31,468 nt of DNA from Mesostigma viride. Taxonomy: Eukaryota; Streptophyta; Mesostigmatophyceae; Mesostigmatales; Mesostigmataceae. The notes under the pieces are model-generated. The model saw only the letters and a program-made list of their open reading frames with translations. It did no database searches and was not told where the DNA came from. Below are positions 18,597-28,935 of this stretch, one piece after another. A program made the position numbers and the translations under genes. Location of the stretch: NCBI GenBank assembly GCA_009746045.1, contig RPFO01001558.1:1-31468 (forward strand), in the 5' to 3' direction. Numbering within the stretch: position 1 is the stretch's first letter; every line of letters starts with the position of its first letter.

Positions 18597-20313
18597 CCCT
18601 TAAACCGTCTTGACTGGGACCACGAGAACGGACTGAGTTGACCTATCTTTGCAAACACGCTAGTATCAAGCCCAATAACATTTTCTGGCCCACCCTTGTA
18701 TCCAAGCATGCTTTTATATCAAGTTTTGATGGGGTCATGTTGTTGGTCACATTTCCATGCTCCAAGGGTGCTATAAATAGCATGCCCCCCAAGGGGGTAC
18801 CAAAAAAAAAGGGTATGAGACCTATACCATGCAATATAAACCATTTATACAAATCAGTTGGGCTTGGCCCTTCAAAGGTAGTTTGCTATACTCACAGGCA
18901 TGGCATAGATGCACTCACATCATGAAATGGCAGAGAGCTGCCTACCACAGCTAGCAAAATGCCCAAAATAACTCAGTCCGTTATAACGGCCCCAGTTTTT
19001 AGGGTGTGTTTCGCTAGCACTACCGTATAGTTTCTTTGTGGCAACCTGGCCAACATCATCATAAACAACCACAAATGCATCCAAATGCACAGCCCCAGCA
19101 TACAGAGCTACTGCCATTCTATGCATTGGGTATAAAGCTTGTGCAATCAACCATACGCACACGGACGGTCGCAAGGAGGAGGCATAGCAAGGTGGAGATT
19201 ACTAGTGCAGCAAAGGTATAAAAAAGCACCCCTAAAGTGTTGTCAATGATGAGAAAAACAAATGGTTTAAGCTGGACATGCTGCCATGCCAGCAGGGTCA
19301 TGTTTCTAGCTTGCAAGGAGCACACAACAAGAAGCTAGCAAGACATGAAGTGGTGCAGAAAGCTTGCCATGGAAACACTACTTTCGACCTGCATGAGCGA
19401 GGGATAATCACCTTGGTATTACATATATCTTATCCATGAACGACCCCGACCGTGTTCTCACCACCATGAGGCTAATATTGGCTGAACGGAAGTGAATATG
19501 GGCTAAAATCTGCCCGACATTGGCGTACACCAACCAATTGACAAGCCTGTGCAAAGAAGCAGCAAACCACAAAAAAACGATTACAAACCTTCTAGTACAA
19601 GCCTACGAACAAGTGCCAAACGTTAAACTATATATACTGGGTTCTTACAAGACGCCAGCGCTCAAATACGTACCAGCTGGAGACCGGACGTTACCTTGCT
19701 TGCGGGAGCCAGCACCCCCACATTGTAGATGTATCCACCGCGGCTTTTTTCAACACGCCACTAACCACAAATGCTAAAAACAATTTATATATTGCATCAG
19801 TGCGCAAAAAAATGGACTTTCGCTGCGATTAATGACGTAGCCCTGGCATGCTCATCGCCTGGCCGCCCTAACGAGCTGCCGCAAGGAAAAATTGCTCCGA
19901 AGCCTACATTCGCATTTCTATCTGTTCCGCAGCTAGGTATGCAGCATGTTTATGACATAAATAATATTTCCACAAAATTTCAGCGCAATCTGATCATCCG
20001 TGCTCCTGCCCCAATCATCTTTTGCTTCGCCATAGCCGGAATATTGCATGCACGACAAAATTATTTTTATGCACGTCGTCTTCGTTCGACCATGGTACCC
20101 CCCTGGACTTGCAAGCGCGTAGCACCCTGGCCAAGTGTCCGATGGACGGTCTGAGAAGTGCTGCGGATAGGCCACGTGGCCAGCTTTCAGGATCCGTCGA
20201 GTTGACCGTTAAATTCAAAGTGGCGCGGCGCCCAGTTCTGCCACAAACTCGGTCCGTTTAAATGGTCCCAGTTCGACTGGGACCATTATAACGGACCCGT
20301 GACGATTTAAGGG
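18597..20313. mobile_element. piggyBac-type non-autonomous element with TTAA duplication
   Basis: The left junction is TTAA (18593-18596) then CCCTTAAACCGTC; the right junction is GACGATTTAAGGG then TTAA (20314-20317). The 13-bp ends match as inverted repeats with one mismatch. The CCC...GGG termini with a TTAA duplication are the signature of the piggyBac superfamily. Subterminal inverted blocks carry CGGACYGAGTTTG-like and ACTGGGACC phrases, and GTCCGTTATAACGG recurs near 18977. The 1.7-kb interior has only short ORFs and no recognisable transposase, so it would depend on an enzyme encoded elsewhere. Confidence 0.8.
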
Positions 20314-20427
20314 TTAAACTTGACCACAGAAAGATCTCGAAAAATATATACAATATATGCGGCCACCTTTTTACACCCTACTGAAGCCCCACTCTAAAGA
20401 TATAATACGAGCCGAAACTAGGGCGTC

Positions 20428-20447
20428 GTCTACCCGCAGCGAGACCC
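20428..20447. repeat. Palindrome family P22, half-variant with ACCCGCAG arm
   Basis: GTCTACCCGCAGCGAGACCC, just downstream of the stop of the transposase-like gene. Its reverse complement appears at 28398-28417; these are the only two copies with this arm. Confidence 0.7.
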
Positions 20448-20462
20448 CAATTTCTTGTTAAT

Positions 20463-23400
20463 TTAAGTCGGTGCCGGCCCCTCCGGGGCTTCATCCTTGA
20501 TCACCAGCGTAGTAAGCCACTTGTCGAGCTCCTTGCTCATCCTGATGTCGGCACACATTCCGTCGCTGCGCACGCGTGCTTCTAGCCGGAGAGCCGGAGC
20601 GACGCAGAGATAGCAATTCACAAGCTCGGGCTGGCGTGACGGTGGCCAATCCTCAACGTTGAGCGTGAAATGCAGGGGGTCATGCTTATCCCGCTTCCAA
20701 ATCCGAACGGGAAGAATGCCGTTCCCGGCGAGGAACAGCTCCTTCTCCCGTCCGTTCCGGCCCTCGACCCACCTCTCGAAGTTCTCGTCTAACACGATCG
20801 GCCCGGCTTCGCTTACAACCTCAGCCAACCAGAACGGGTGGATGGGATCGTGATCCGTGTCCTTGTCCGATGGAACTGCCACATAGTCGTGGAGTCTCAT
20901 CTGCCGGCCCATCGCCTCCCGCTTGTCCTTCAGCTGCTCCCCCCGCGTCACCATGCGAACCGGAGGGTTGGGCTGGCTCGGTGGCAGCAAACGGACAGTT
21001 TTCATCGAGCTTCCTGCATCATTGAACTCGATGATAAACGACCACTCGCTTAGACATCCCTCAAACCGCCCAGCCAAACAGGGCGGACAGTAGCAGGAAT
21101 AGCGCCTAATCATCAAAAGGCCAGGGTCGGACTTGTCCAGTCGCCACCAATGCGCCTTCTTGATGCCAGGCACCTCCTCAACCTCCGCGCGTCGGCCGGA
21201 CTCGACGTCCTGTCATCAAATAGTTAGGACAAAAAGAATACCGTTCAAATTAGCAAAATTGACCAAAAACCAATAAAACAGGGTATAGCTGCAGAGAGAC
21301 CCCTTAAAAAAAAAATTAACGACAAGACATCAAGTGATCAAAATTCGACACAGGGTATAGCTGCAGAGAGACCCCATTCGAATCATAATAACAACGTACG
21401 ACAAGATATCAAGTGATCAAAATTCGACACAGGGTATAGCTGCAGAGAGACCCCATTCGAATCATAATAACAACGTACGACAAGATATCAAGTGATCGAA
21501 ATTCGACACAGGGTATAGCTGCAGAGAGACCCCTTCATACCGAAAGAACAAGCGAAATTTCATACCTAAAAGAAAAGCAACCCATGGACAGTATATAGGG
21601 TCTCTCTGCAGAGATACCTTTATTGGGTTTGAATTTTTATAGAACAGCGGCAGTTGACGTCTTAAAACCTGAAATAACACACAATTCCGTACCGGGGGTA
21701 AAAGGAAGAAGTGGCGAGTGACGTTCTCGGCCCGCGCGCGGGCCGACTCCCTGCTCGATGTCTTGCCGCCCTGCCAGTTCTGGTTCAAGTAGGCGACTAG
21801 CTGGTGGGTCTCAAGTATGTGCTGGTTTTCGGGAATCCTCTGCATTTCCCTCAAGACGCACTTGCACTTCGCTCCTTGACCATCCACCTCCCCCTTCCCA
21901 TGCTGCTCCCCCATGTAGTGGAACTCAAAGGCCTGCAGGTCGGGATCCCCCATGAGCAGACCGTTAATCTGGTTAATCACGTACCTGGACTTAAACTGCA
22001 CCGCGCAGTTGTCCGAGCACATGTACAGGTTTCGCACCTCTACCCCTACTTCTACCCGCAGGGTTTCCAGAATCTTGCGAAGAGCGTATACGAGTGCGCG
22101 CTCGCCCCGCTTGATACTGGAATCCCCCAGGAAAAAGAAGACGCGCTTTTCCAGCTCGCCGTTGAGCCGATAACGCACGATCATGGGCATCAGGATGTGG
22201 CTGCGCTTGTGGAAGTACTGCGACTGCAGTTGGACGTAGCTGCTGTTCTCGTAGTTCTCGGCCCAGTCGCCGTGCACGAGCACGTCCCCCTCTCTCAGAT
22301 TCTTCTCCCGATCCTTGATTGTATCCGCCTGCGACCAGGCCGTAAAGCAGTGCACGGTGAACTTGTCCCACCTCTTAAGAATCTCGTCCCGCAGCTCAGC
22401 TGGGGTGGACCTCATTTGGACTTGCTCGGGCCGCTTCACCTTCTTCGCCGCCCTGCCATCGGTCTCGCCCTGTTTCGCAAAGGTCCGCAGACAGTTTCGA
22501 TTTGCAATAAAATCGCATTTCGATCATAACTGCAACTCACAAAGGGTCTCGCTGCAGCTATAGGTCACAAAAAAAAAAGTCAACAACATAACGGAGAAAT
22601 AAAATCGAAACCTACTCACCCTCACCCCTCGGGTCACAGTCTGCTCCACCATCTCGAACTTGAACCAATTCAGAATCTCCGTGGAATTCTTGTCCCGATC
22701 ACACTGCACCCAGTTATTATGGATGCCGCATGATTCCTCAGGACAGAACCCCTCCACACACGCCATCTTCAGTATGCGGTGAACCCTCTCCGTCCTCGGC
22801 ACCCCATCTTCGTCCTCCACCAGCCTCTCAGAAATGTCGAGGTCTTCCAGGTCCCGTCCCCGCCATTCATCTTCCCCCTCCCCCTCTTCCATCCCCCCGC
22901 CCATTCCGCCCCCTTCACGCAGCCCGTTATCCCTGCCGTCAGTCTCGGCGGACACCGGGCAGTGAAAGTGCTTGATCCAGTCCGTCGAGTGAATGGCTTT
23001 CCACATTCCGCAAGTACCGTCCGGCTGTCTGTACTTGGAGCATCCCGCACACTCCGCGCCACACTTGCAGTTCTTGCCGTGGTTCGCATTGCAGTGCTTG
23101 GTCCACGCCCCCATGGCCGACTGCATGGTGACGTGCTTCTCACACGCGCACAGGTTCCTCTCCTTCCACTTGCCCTTGATGCAATCGGGCGCGTATTTGC
23201 AGAAGGTCGTGTAGCCCACGTGAATGCCCACGTCCTTATCATACTGGTCACTCCTTTTGTTCCAGTACGCATGCTTTTCGAGAAAGTGATTGTACATGTC
23301 CTCCTTGGAGGTCATGTAATAGCGCGCTCCCTCAACGGCGACGAGCACCCCGCGATTGCCATGACCCTCCCTGCTGTAAGTGCGCTTGACATCCTTCATC

Positions 23401-24185
23401 TGGGAGGAGGCGCGCGACTCATCATCGTGCATCCACGCGTCCACTATCGCGTCAATCACGAATTGCGGCAAAGGGCGCCCCTTGCGAGCCTGCGCGTGTC
23501 TGAGGTAGTCCAACTTCTGCTGCCTTCGTATCGCGCGAATTCCGCGAATCTTCTTGGCGTCCATCCCCGTCAGGTTCTCCAACTCCGCGGCCGAAAACTC
23601 CTTCTCCAAGTCGTCACCACAGTAAAGCGTGGACATCAGCACCATCCTGACGTCTCTGTCTGCGTCGCTTTTGGTCAGACCATCAAAAAAGCCGTTAATC
23701 CGAGCCACCCAGAACCTGTTCAGTTCTGCCATCCGCTCCTGATTGTAAAGCTTTTTCGCCTCCTCATGATACTTCCCGTGACCTAGTTCAGCGGCCCTAG
23801 AGTTAAAGCCAGCAATCATCTGGTCGAAAGCCGGCCCCCGCCCCTCGGGTTTTGTCATCGCCTGAGCCGCTTCAAACGCCTGGTCAGCGAAATATTCCCC
23901 AATAACCCTCTTTGATTTCGAGTATTCTCCCGGCCGCTTGACTTCCTTGGCTTCAGGCTGCGCTGGATTCTGGTTCTCATCTCCGAAAACCCTTTTTGCG
24001 CCAGTTGACTGCTTCGTCCCGGTGTTCAACTTAATTGCACTGAATCCTGGACGACCGGACGCAAGGGCGAAAACTCCCACCCGTTCGCGTGCTGCATGCC
24101 ATGACGACCGGCACAACGAAATCCATGCAAATCGAGTATCGTTGGGAAAAGCGACAATTACAGACAAAGTTCGAAAGTGTATCAT
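20463..24185 (-). CDS. DDE/RNase H-like transposase-family protein, three exons
   Basis: Exon 1 is 24185-22620 (522 codons, ending before GTGAGTAGG), exon 2 is 22469-21693 (259 codons, before GTACGG) and exon 3 is 21209-20463 (248 codons plus stop). Both introns are phase 0, acceptors AAACAG and GATGACAG. The product is about 1,029 residues. Exon 1 has a basic, disordered N-terminus, a helical segment, then Cys/His clusters (NLCACEKH, then NCKCGAECAGCSKY, then CPEESCGIHNNWVQC). Exon 2 has candidate catalytic Asp residues in HGDWAENY (about 590), CSDNCAVQFKSRY (about 675) and HGKGEVDG (about 718). Exon 3 has a CYCPPC cluster. By memory this order (CxCxxH, Cys cluster, SDG/SDN-QFK, HGKGxxDG, C-terminal Cys motif) matches uncharacterised transposase-like proteins of cnidarians and molluscs. 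The intact frames argue for a recent or maintained gene. The start codon is uncertain: 24185 is the most upstream Met, and an upstream exon is possible (a donor-like GAAG/GTGAGG lies near 24505). Confidence 0.72.
21281..21619. repeat. P22 palindrome array in intron 2 of the transposase-like gene (79-bp units)
   Basis: Five P22 copies at 21281, 21353, 21432, 21511 and 21598. The middle ones sit in a 79-bp tandem unit (ATTCGAATCATAATAACAAC, then GACAAGATATCAAGTGATC and AATTCGACACA). Four copies have arms GGGTATAGCTG and CAGAGAGACCC; the fifth reads GGGTCTCTCTGCAG with a degenerate arm. The array lies wholly inside the intron (21692-21210). Confidence 0.88.
22544..22565. repeat. P22 palindrome in intron 1 of the transposase-like gene
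   Basis: GGGTCTCGCTGCAG followed by a CTATAGGT arm, within the 150-bp intron 22619-22470. Confidence 0.85.
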
Positions 24186-24200
24186 TTTTTACCACGATTG

Positions 24201-24458
24201 GGGTCTAGCTGCAGCTAGACCCTTAGAGGGGCTTTTTCCGTTAGACGAAAAGATTACCTGATGTGGTGAACTTAGCATACCCCGACCAAGATTGGGGTCT
24301 CGCTGCAGCTAGACCCTTCATTGCGGCGTGCGATTGTTAAATCACAGACTTCTGATTCATTAATTTTATAGCAACCATAAAGAGGGTCTAGCTGCAGCGA
24401 GACCCTTGAATTTAAGCTATTGCTTGTGGTTATAAATGGTCTAGCTGCAGAGAGACCC
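24201..24458. repeat. P22 palindrome array upstream of the transposase-like gene
   Basis: Copies start at 24201, 24295, 24384 and 24437. The first is a perfect 22-bp palindrome with half-site GGGTCTAGCTG. A shared phrase GAAAAGAT occurs next to two copies (24247, 24469). On the minus strand GAAG/GTGAGG at about 24505 and CATCAG/GTAATC at about 24258 look like splice donors, so the array may fall in 5' introns of the gene. Confidence 0.8.
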
Positions 24459-24544
24459 CAATAAGGACGAAAAGATTTCAGGTTTTCCTCACCTTCGCGG
24501 CTCATTCTCTTATTAGTTCTCCCAGAACACTCAGATACCTGCAT

Positions 24545-24828
24545 GGCGAGAATAACAAAAATAACACAGTAGCATTGATAAAATTGTTTATCAGAAAATA
24601 TATATACTAATTACAGTATATTTTGCAAAAGATTTTATAATATATTGTGAATAGCATGGTTAAATTCCACATACTTTAATAATATGGTATGTTAAAGTAT
24701 ATAGAATCATTATTTAGTAAATGATTTACAAGAAAAAGTGGTATAGACTATTATTATTATATAGTTCGGCAATCTATGATAGTAAGACATACCGGATGTC
24801 AGGTTTATCAGCGGCCTCCAGGGCTATA
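24545..24828. other. AT-rich non-coding stretch
   Basis: Very AT-rich DNA (24560-24790) with TATATA runs and no ORF of note, upstream of the transposase-like gene. It ends at a P22 copy. Confidence 0.6.
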
Positions 24829-24849
24829 GCGTCTCGCTGCAGCGTGACC
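24829..24849. repeat. Single P22 palindrome, diverged
   Basis: GCGTCTCGCTGCAGCGTGAC; the CTGCAG core and most of each arm are kept. Confidence 0.75.
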
Positions 24850-24898
24850 GTTTGGTGCTATGACTGATTTCAGTAGATGTGCAGAAAAAAATTTATTT

Positions 24899-24926
24899 CC
24901 ATGACCACACCAGGAATCGAACCCAG
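24899..24926 (-). other. tRNA T-arm-like (B-box) sequence
   Basis: On the minus strand CTGGGTTCGATTCCTGG forms a five-pair stem (including G-T wobbles) with the seven-base loop TTCGATT. The sequence before it does not fold into a convincing D-arm, anticodon arm or acceptor stem, so this is at most a tRNA relic or the promoter box of a SINE. Confidence 0.3.
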
Positions 24927-25287
24927 AACCTCATTGAACATTTCTGCATGGTAACGATGTCAGCCAAACATCCGAATGTTCCCAGGTAAATGGGCTGGAG
25001 GTCGTCTCTTTTTATACCTGCGGCCACAAGCACGGGTGACGGCATATTGGATGTCGTCCAATCCGCTAGCTTGGTTCCAAAAGATGGGATCGAGCTTTTG
25101 CACCAGCGCCGCGCTTCCAGTTTTCAGTTCCGTGGGGAGGAACGAGGATGCCACGTTTCCAATTTTTTCAATACCGTTCAGCCCTGTGACGCCGCGTCCG
25201 GTTTGCGAATTGCGACCGTCCCATCGCCCATCGAAAAAGAAGCGCAGCCGCAGAGAGACCCCATAGCTAATAGTAACCAGCTGCAAC

Positions 25288-25440
25288 CGTTTGCATGCTA
25301 CCTGCTTTTTTACAACATCGCTTTGCTACCTGTGCATAACGAAAGGAAATCGGTCTTCAAGCAATTAAGGCAATCGGTCTTCATTTTCCCGCATAAAGAA
25401 AAAAGGTGAGCTTTTGCCGCATCGTGGATGGTAGGCTGAC
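25288..25440. repeat. Direct repeat R2, copy 1
   Basis: From CGTTTGCATGCTACCTGC to ATGGTAGGCTGAC, about 153 bp, repeated at 25869-26004 with substitutions and indels. Both contain TGCATAACGA and an A-run followed by GGTGA(G/T)CTTTTGCCGC. Confidence 0.82.
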
Positions 25441-25868
25441 AAACTGCGTTCTATCAAAAACGGCAACTAAACAGCGCATGCACGCCGACGACACAGTTAG
25501 CCAGCTGGGCGAAGACATGTCCTTGCTGCCATCGCAAGAAACTCTATGTTGCAGCAAGAGTGATAAAAATGTCTGGCTTCCTTCTTTTCGTTGCTAGCGA
25601 AACCCTGCAGACATCTCGGTAGAGTCAGCTAAGCCGATCCTAATCCACATCTGGCATCCATCCCTTTAGTCTAGTTGCCATGGAGCGTTTCTTGGTCTCG
25701 CACATGTCGATCATGGTGGTGCTAGGCTTTCACTTGGGTCACCCTTTCCATGTTTGCTATGCCTTTGGTCTGGTTAGGTTGTAGGTGTAGATGTGCACAT
25801 ACTGCATTTGCTGCGTTTCTAATCGGTGCTCCTGTTTGATGCTTTTTTTCCCCTTCATATCGTTTCGA
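25441..25868. other. Spacer between R2 copies, no gene seen
   Basis: Short ORFs only. It contains no P22 copy and no recognised domain. Confidence 0.4.
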
Positions 25869-26004
25869 CGTTTGCATGCTACCTGCCGGATTATAACATC
25901 GGACGTTGCTACCTGCCTGCATAACGATAGTTTGCAAGAAATCTTCATTTTGCCGAAACACAAAAAAAGGTGATCTTTTGCCGCAACGTGGATGGTAGGC
26001 TGAC
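25869..26004. repeat. Direct repeat R2, copy 2
   Basis: About 136 bp, ending ATGGTAGGCTGAC seven bases before the minisatellite starts. See 25288-25440. Confidence 0.82.
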
Positions 26005-26011
26005 TAAAATT

Positions 26012-27300
26012 GTGCTGCTACGTATCAATACATGTGGGGGGGTGCTGCTACGTATCAATACATGTGGGGGGGTGCTGCTACGTATCAATACATGTGGGGG
26101 GGTGCTGCTACGTATCAATACATGTGGGGGGGTGCTGCTACGTATCAATACATGTGGGGGGGTGCTGCTACGTATCAATACATGTGGGGGGGTGCTGCTA
26201 CGTATCAATACATGTGGGGGGGTGCTGCTACGTATCAATACATGTGGGGGGGTGCTGCTACGTATCAATACATGTGGGGGGTGCTGCTACGTATCAATAC
26301 ATGTGGGGGGGTGCTGCTACGTATCAATACATGTGGGGGGTGCTGCTACGTATCAATACATGTGGGGGGGTGCTGCTACGTATCAATACATGTGGGGGGG
26401 TGCTGCTACGTATCAATACATGTGGGGGGGTGCTGCTACGTATCAATACATGTGGGGGGGTGCTGCTACGTATCAATACATGTGGGGGGGTGCTGCTACG
26501 TATCAATACATGTGGGGGGGTGCTGCTACGTATCAATACATGTGGGGGGTGCTGCTACGTATCAATACATGTGGGGGGGTGCTGCTACGTATCAATACAT
26601 GTGGGGGGGTGCTGCTACGTATCAATACATGTGGGGGGGTGCTGCTACGTATCAATACATGTGGGGGGGTGCTACGTATCAATACATGTGGGGGGTGCTG
26701 CTACGTATCAATACATGTGGGGGGGTGCTGCTACGTATCAATACATGTGGGGGGGTGCTGCTACGTATCAATACATGTGGGGGGGTGCTGCTACGTATCA
26801 ATACATGTGGGGGGTGCTGCTACGTATCAATACATGTGGGGGGGTGCTGCTACGTATCAATACATGTGGGGGGGTGCTGCTACGTATCAATACATGTGGG
26901 GGGGTGCTGCTACGTATCAATACATGTGGGGGGGTGCTGCTACGTATCAATACATGTGGGGGGTGCTGCTACGTATCAATACATGTGGGGGGGTGCTGCT
27001 ACGTATCAATACATGTGGGGGGGTGCTGCTACGTATCAATACATGTGGGGGGGTGCTGCTACGTATCAATACATGTGGGGGGTGCTGCTACGTATCAATA
27101 CATGTGGGGGGTGCTGCTACGTATCAATACATGTGGGGGGGTGCTGCTACGTATCAATACATGTGGGGGGGTGCTGCTACGTATCAATACATGTGGGGGG
27201 TGCTGCTACGTATCAATACATGTGGGGGGGTGCTGCTACGTATCAATACATGTGGGGGTGGGCTACGTATCAATACATGTGGGGGGTGATGCTACGTATC
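26012..27300. repeat. 30-bp G-rich minisatellite, forward arm
   Basis: About 43 copies of a unit GTGCTGCTACGTATCAATAC followed by ATGT and a run of five to seven G. Copies are almost identical apart from G-run length and two units shortened near 26671 and 27260. All three plus frames are open for more than 430 codons (for example repeats of LLRINTCGGV), because the unit has no plus-strand stop; nothing supports translation. High identity indicates recent homogenisation. Confidence 0.97.
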
Positions 27301-28389
27301 ATTTATTTATTCATGCCATCACCCCCCACATTTAATTATTAATGCCAGCACCCCCAACATTCATTTATTCATGCCATCACACCCCCACATTCTTTTATTC
27401 ATGGCAGCACCCCCCCACATTTATTTATTCATGCCATCACACCCCCACATTTAATTATTAATGCCAGCACCCCCCAACATTCATTTATTCATGCCATCAC
27501 ACACCCACATTCTTTTATTCATGGCAGCACCCCCCACATTTATTTATTCATGCCATCACCCCCACATTTAATTATTAATGCAGCACCCCCCAACATTCAT
27601 TTATTCATGCCATCACACCCCCACATTCTTTTATTCATGCAGCACCCCCCACATTCTTTTATTCATGGCAGCCCCCCCACATTTATTTATTCATGCCATC
27701 ACCCCCCACATTCTTTTATTCATGGCAGCACCCCCCACATTTATTTATTCATGCCATCACCCCCCCACATTTAATTATTAATGCCAGCACCCCCAAATTC
27801 ATTTATTCATGCCATCACACCCCACATTCTTTTATTCATGGCAGCACCCCCCCACATTCTTTTATTCATGGCAGCACCCCCAACATTCATTTATTCATGC
27901 CAGCACCCCAACATTCATTTATTCATGCATCACACCCCCACATTCTTTTATTCATGGCAGCACCCCCCACATTTATTTATTCATGCCATCACCCCCCACA
28001 TTTATTTATTCATGGCAGCACCCCCCCACATTTATTTATTCATGGCAGCACCCCCCCACATTTAATTATTATGCCAGCACTCCCCAACATTTTTTATTCA
28101 TGCCATCACACCACATTCTTTTATTCATGGCAGCACCCCCCACATTTATTTATTCATGCCATCACCCCCACATTTAATTTATTAATGCCAGCACCCCAAC
28201 ATTCATTTATTCATGCCATCACACCCCCACATTCTTATTCATGGCAGCACCCCCCCAATTTATTTATTCATGCCATCACCCCCCACATTTAATTATTAAT
28301 GCCAGCACCCCCCACATGCATTTATACATAGCATCCCCCCCCACATGTATTTATACGTAGCTTCCCCCCCCCACATGTATTTATACGTG
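27301..28389. repeat. C-rich 26-31 bp minisatellite, inverted and diverged arm with higher-order units
   Basis: About 37 copies of a unit such as CCCCCACATTTATTTATTC followed by ATGCCATCAC. The unit is related to the reverse complement of the 26012-27300 unit (CCCCCCACATGTATTGATAC, then GTAGCAGCAC). The last two or three units (28312-28389, ACATGTATTTATACGTAG) are intermediate, which confirms common origin. Four subtypes (TTTATTTATTC, TTTAATTATTAA, TTCATTTATTC, TTCTTTTATTC) first cycle in a fixed order with a period of about 118 bp (27331, 27450, 27568) and then lose register. Confidence 0.93.
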
Positions 28390-28396
28390 GTCGTAA

Positions 28397-28857
28397 GGGT
28401 CTCGCTGCGGGTAGACCTCGGAATTTTGTTTTTGTATTGACGTAAGGGTCTCGCTGCAGCGAGACCCCAAGGAATGTCAATTTTTTCATGTTTTCATGAT
28501 GGGGGGTCTTTCTTTTCTCACACCTTAAAATGATTTGTTTTGTATCGGTGTTAGGGTCTCGCTGCAGCGAGACCCTACGAATGTCGACTTTTTAATGTTT
28601 GCAAGATGGGAGGGGCTTTCTTCGCTCACCCTAAAAATTATTTGTTTTTGTTTGACGTTAGGGTCTCGCTGCAGCGAGACCCCAAGGAATGTATACTTTT
28701 TATGTTTGCATGATGGGAGGTTGCTTGTTTTCGCTCACCTCTAAAAATGATTTGTTTTGCTTGAAGTGAGGGTCTCGCTGCAGCGAGACGCCAAGTTTTG
28801 CATTAAACTAAATGTCCCTTTTAGAATCCACGAAAGGGTCTAGCTGCAGCGAGACCC
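28397..28857. repeat. P22 palindrome array, 108-bp intron-like tandem units
   Basis: Copies start at 28397, 28446, 28554, 28661, 28770 and 28836; the central spacings are 108, 107 and 109 bp. Four have half-site GGGTCTCGCTG with its complement. On the minus strand each unit begins GTGAG(C/A)(G/A)AA after TTTTTAG or TTTTAAG, so every unit looks like a GT...AG intron directly joined to the next. Confidence 0.9.
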
Positions 28858-28935
28858 TCCCCATCGTTTTCTGCCGGCGATTCAGATTCTGAATGACATT
28901 TGTGAAACTTGCTTTTTTGATATTGTTCTGCAGAT

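Noticed and set aside
18586-18610. Telomere-like CCCTTAACCCTTAAACC
   Set aside because: Only two irregular units, and it is explained by the TTAA duplication plus the CCCTTAAA end of the piggyBac-type element.
18643-19325. piggyBac transposase remnant
   Set aside because: Short minus-strand ORFs inside the element show no DDE_Tnp_1_7 motif I can recognise.
22779-23786. 335-codon plus-strand ORF
   Set aside because: Antisense shadow of exon 1 of the transposase-like gene.
24899-24960. Complete tRNA gene on the minus strand
   Set aside because: The T-arm is good, but the acceptor, D and anticodon arms do not pair convincingly.
25970-27342. Three overlapping ORFs of about 440 codons
   Set aside because: Produced by the 30-bp array; unit-length changes shift all frames together and the frames encode the same repeat. 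Not real genes without protein evidence.
26012-28389. CRISPR array
   Set aside because: Units are contiguous tandem copies with no unique spacers, no cas genes, and the context is eukaryotic.
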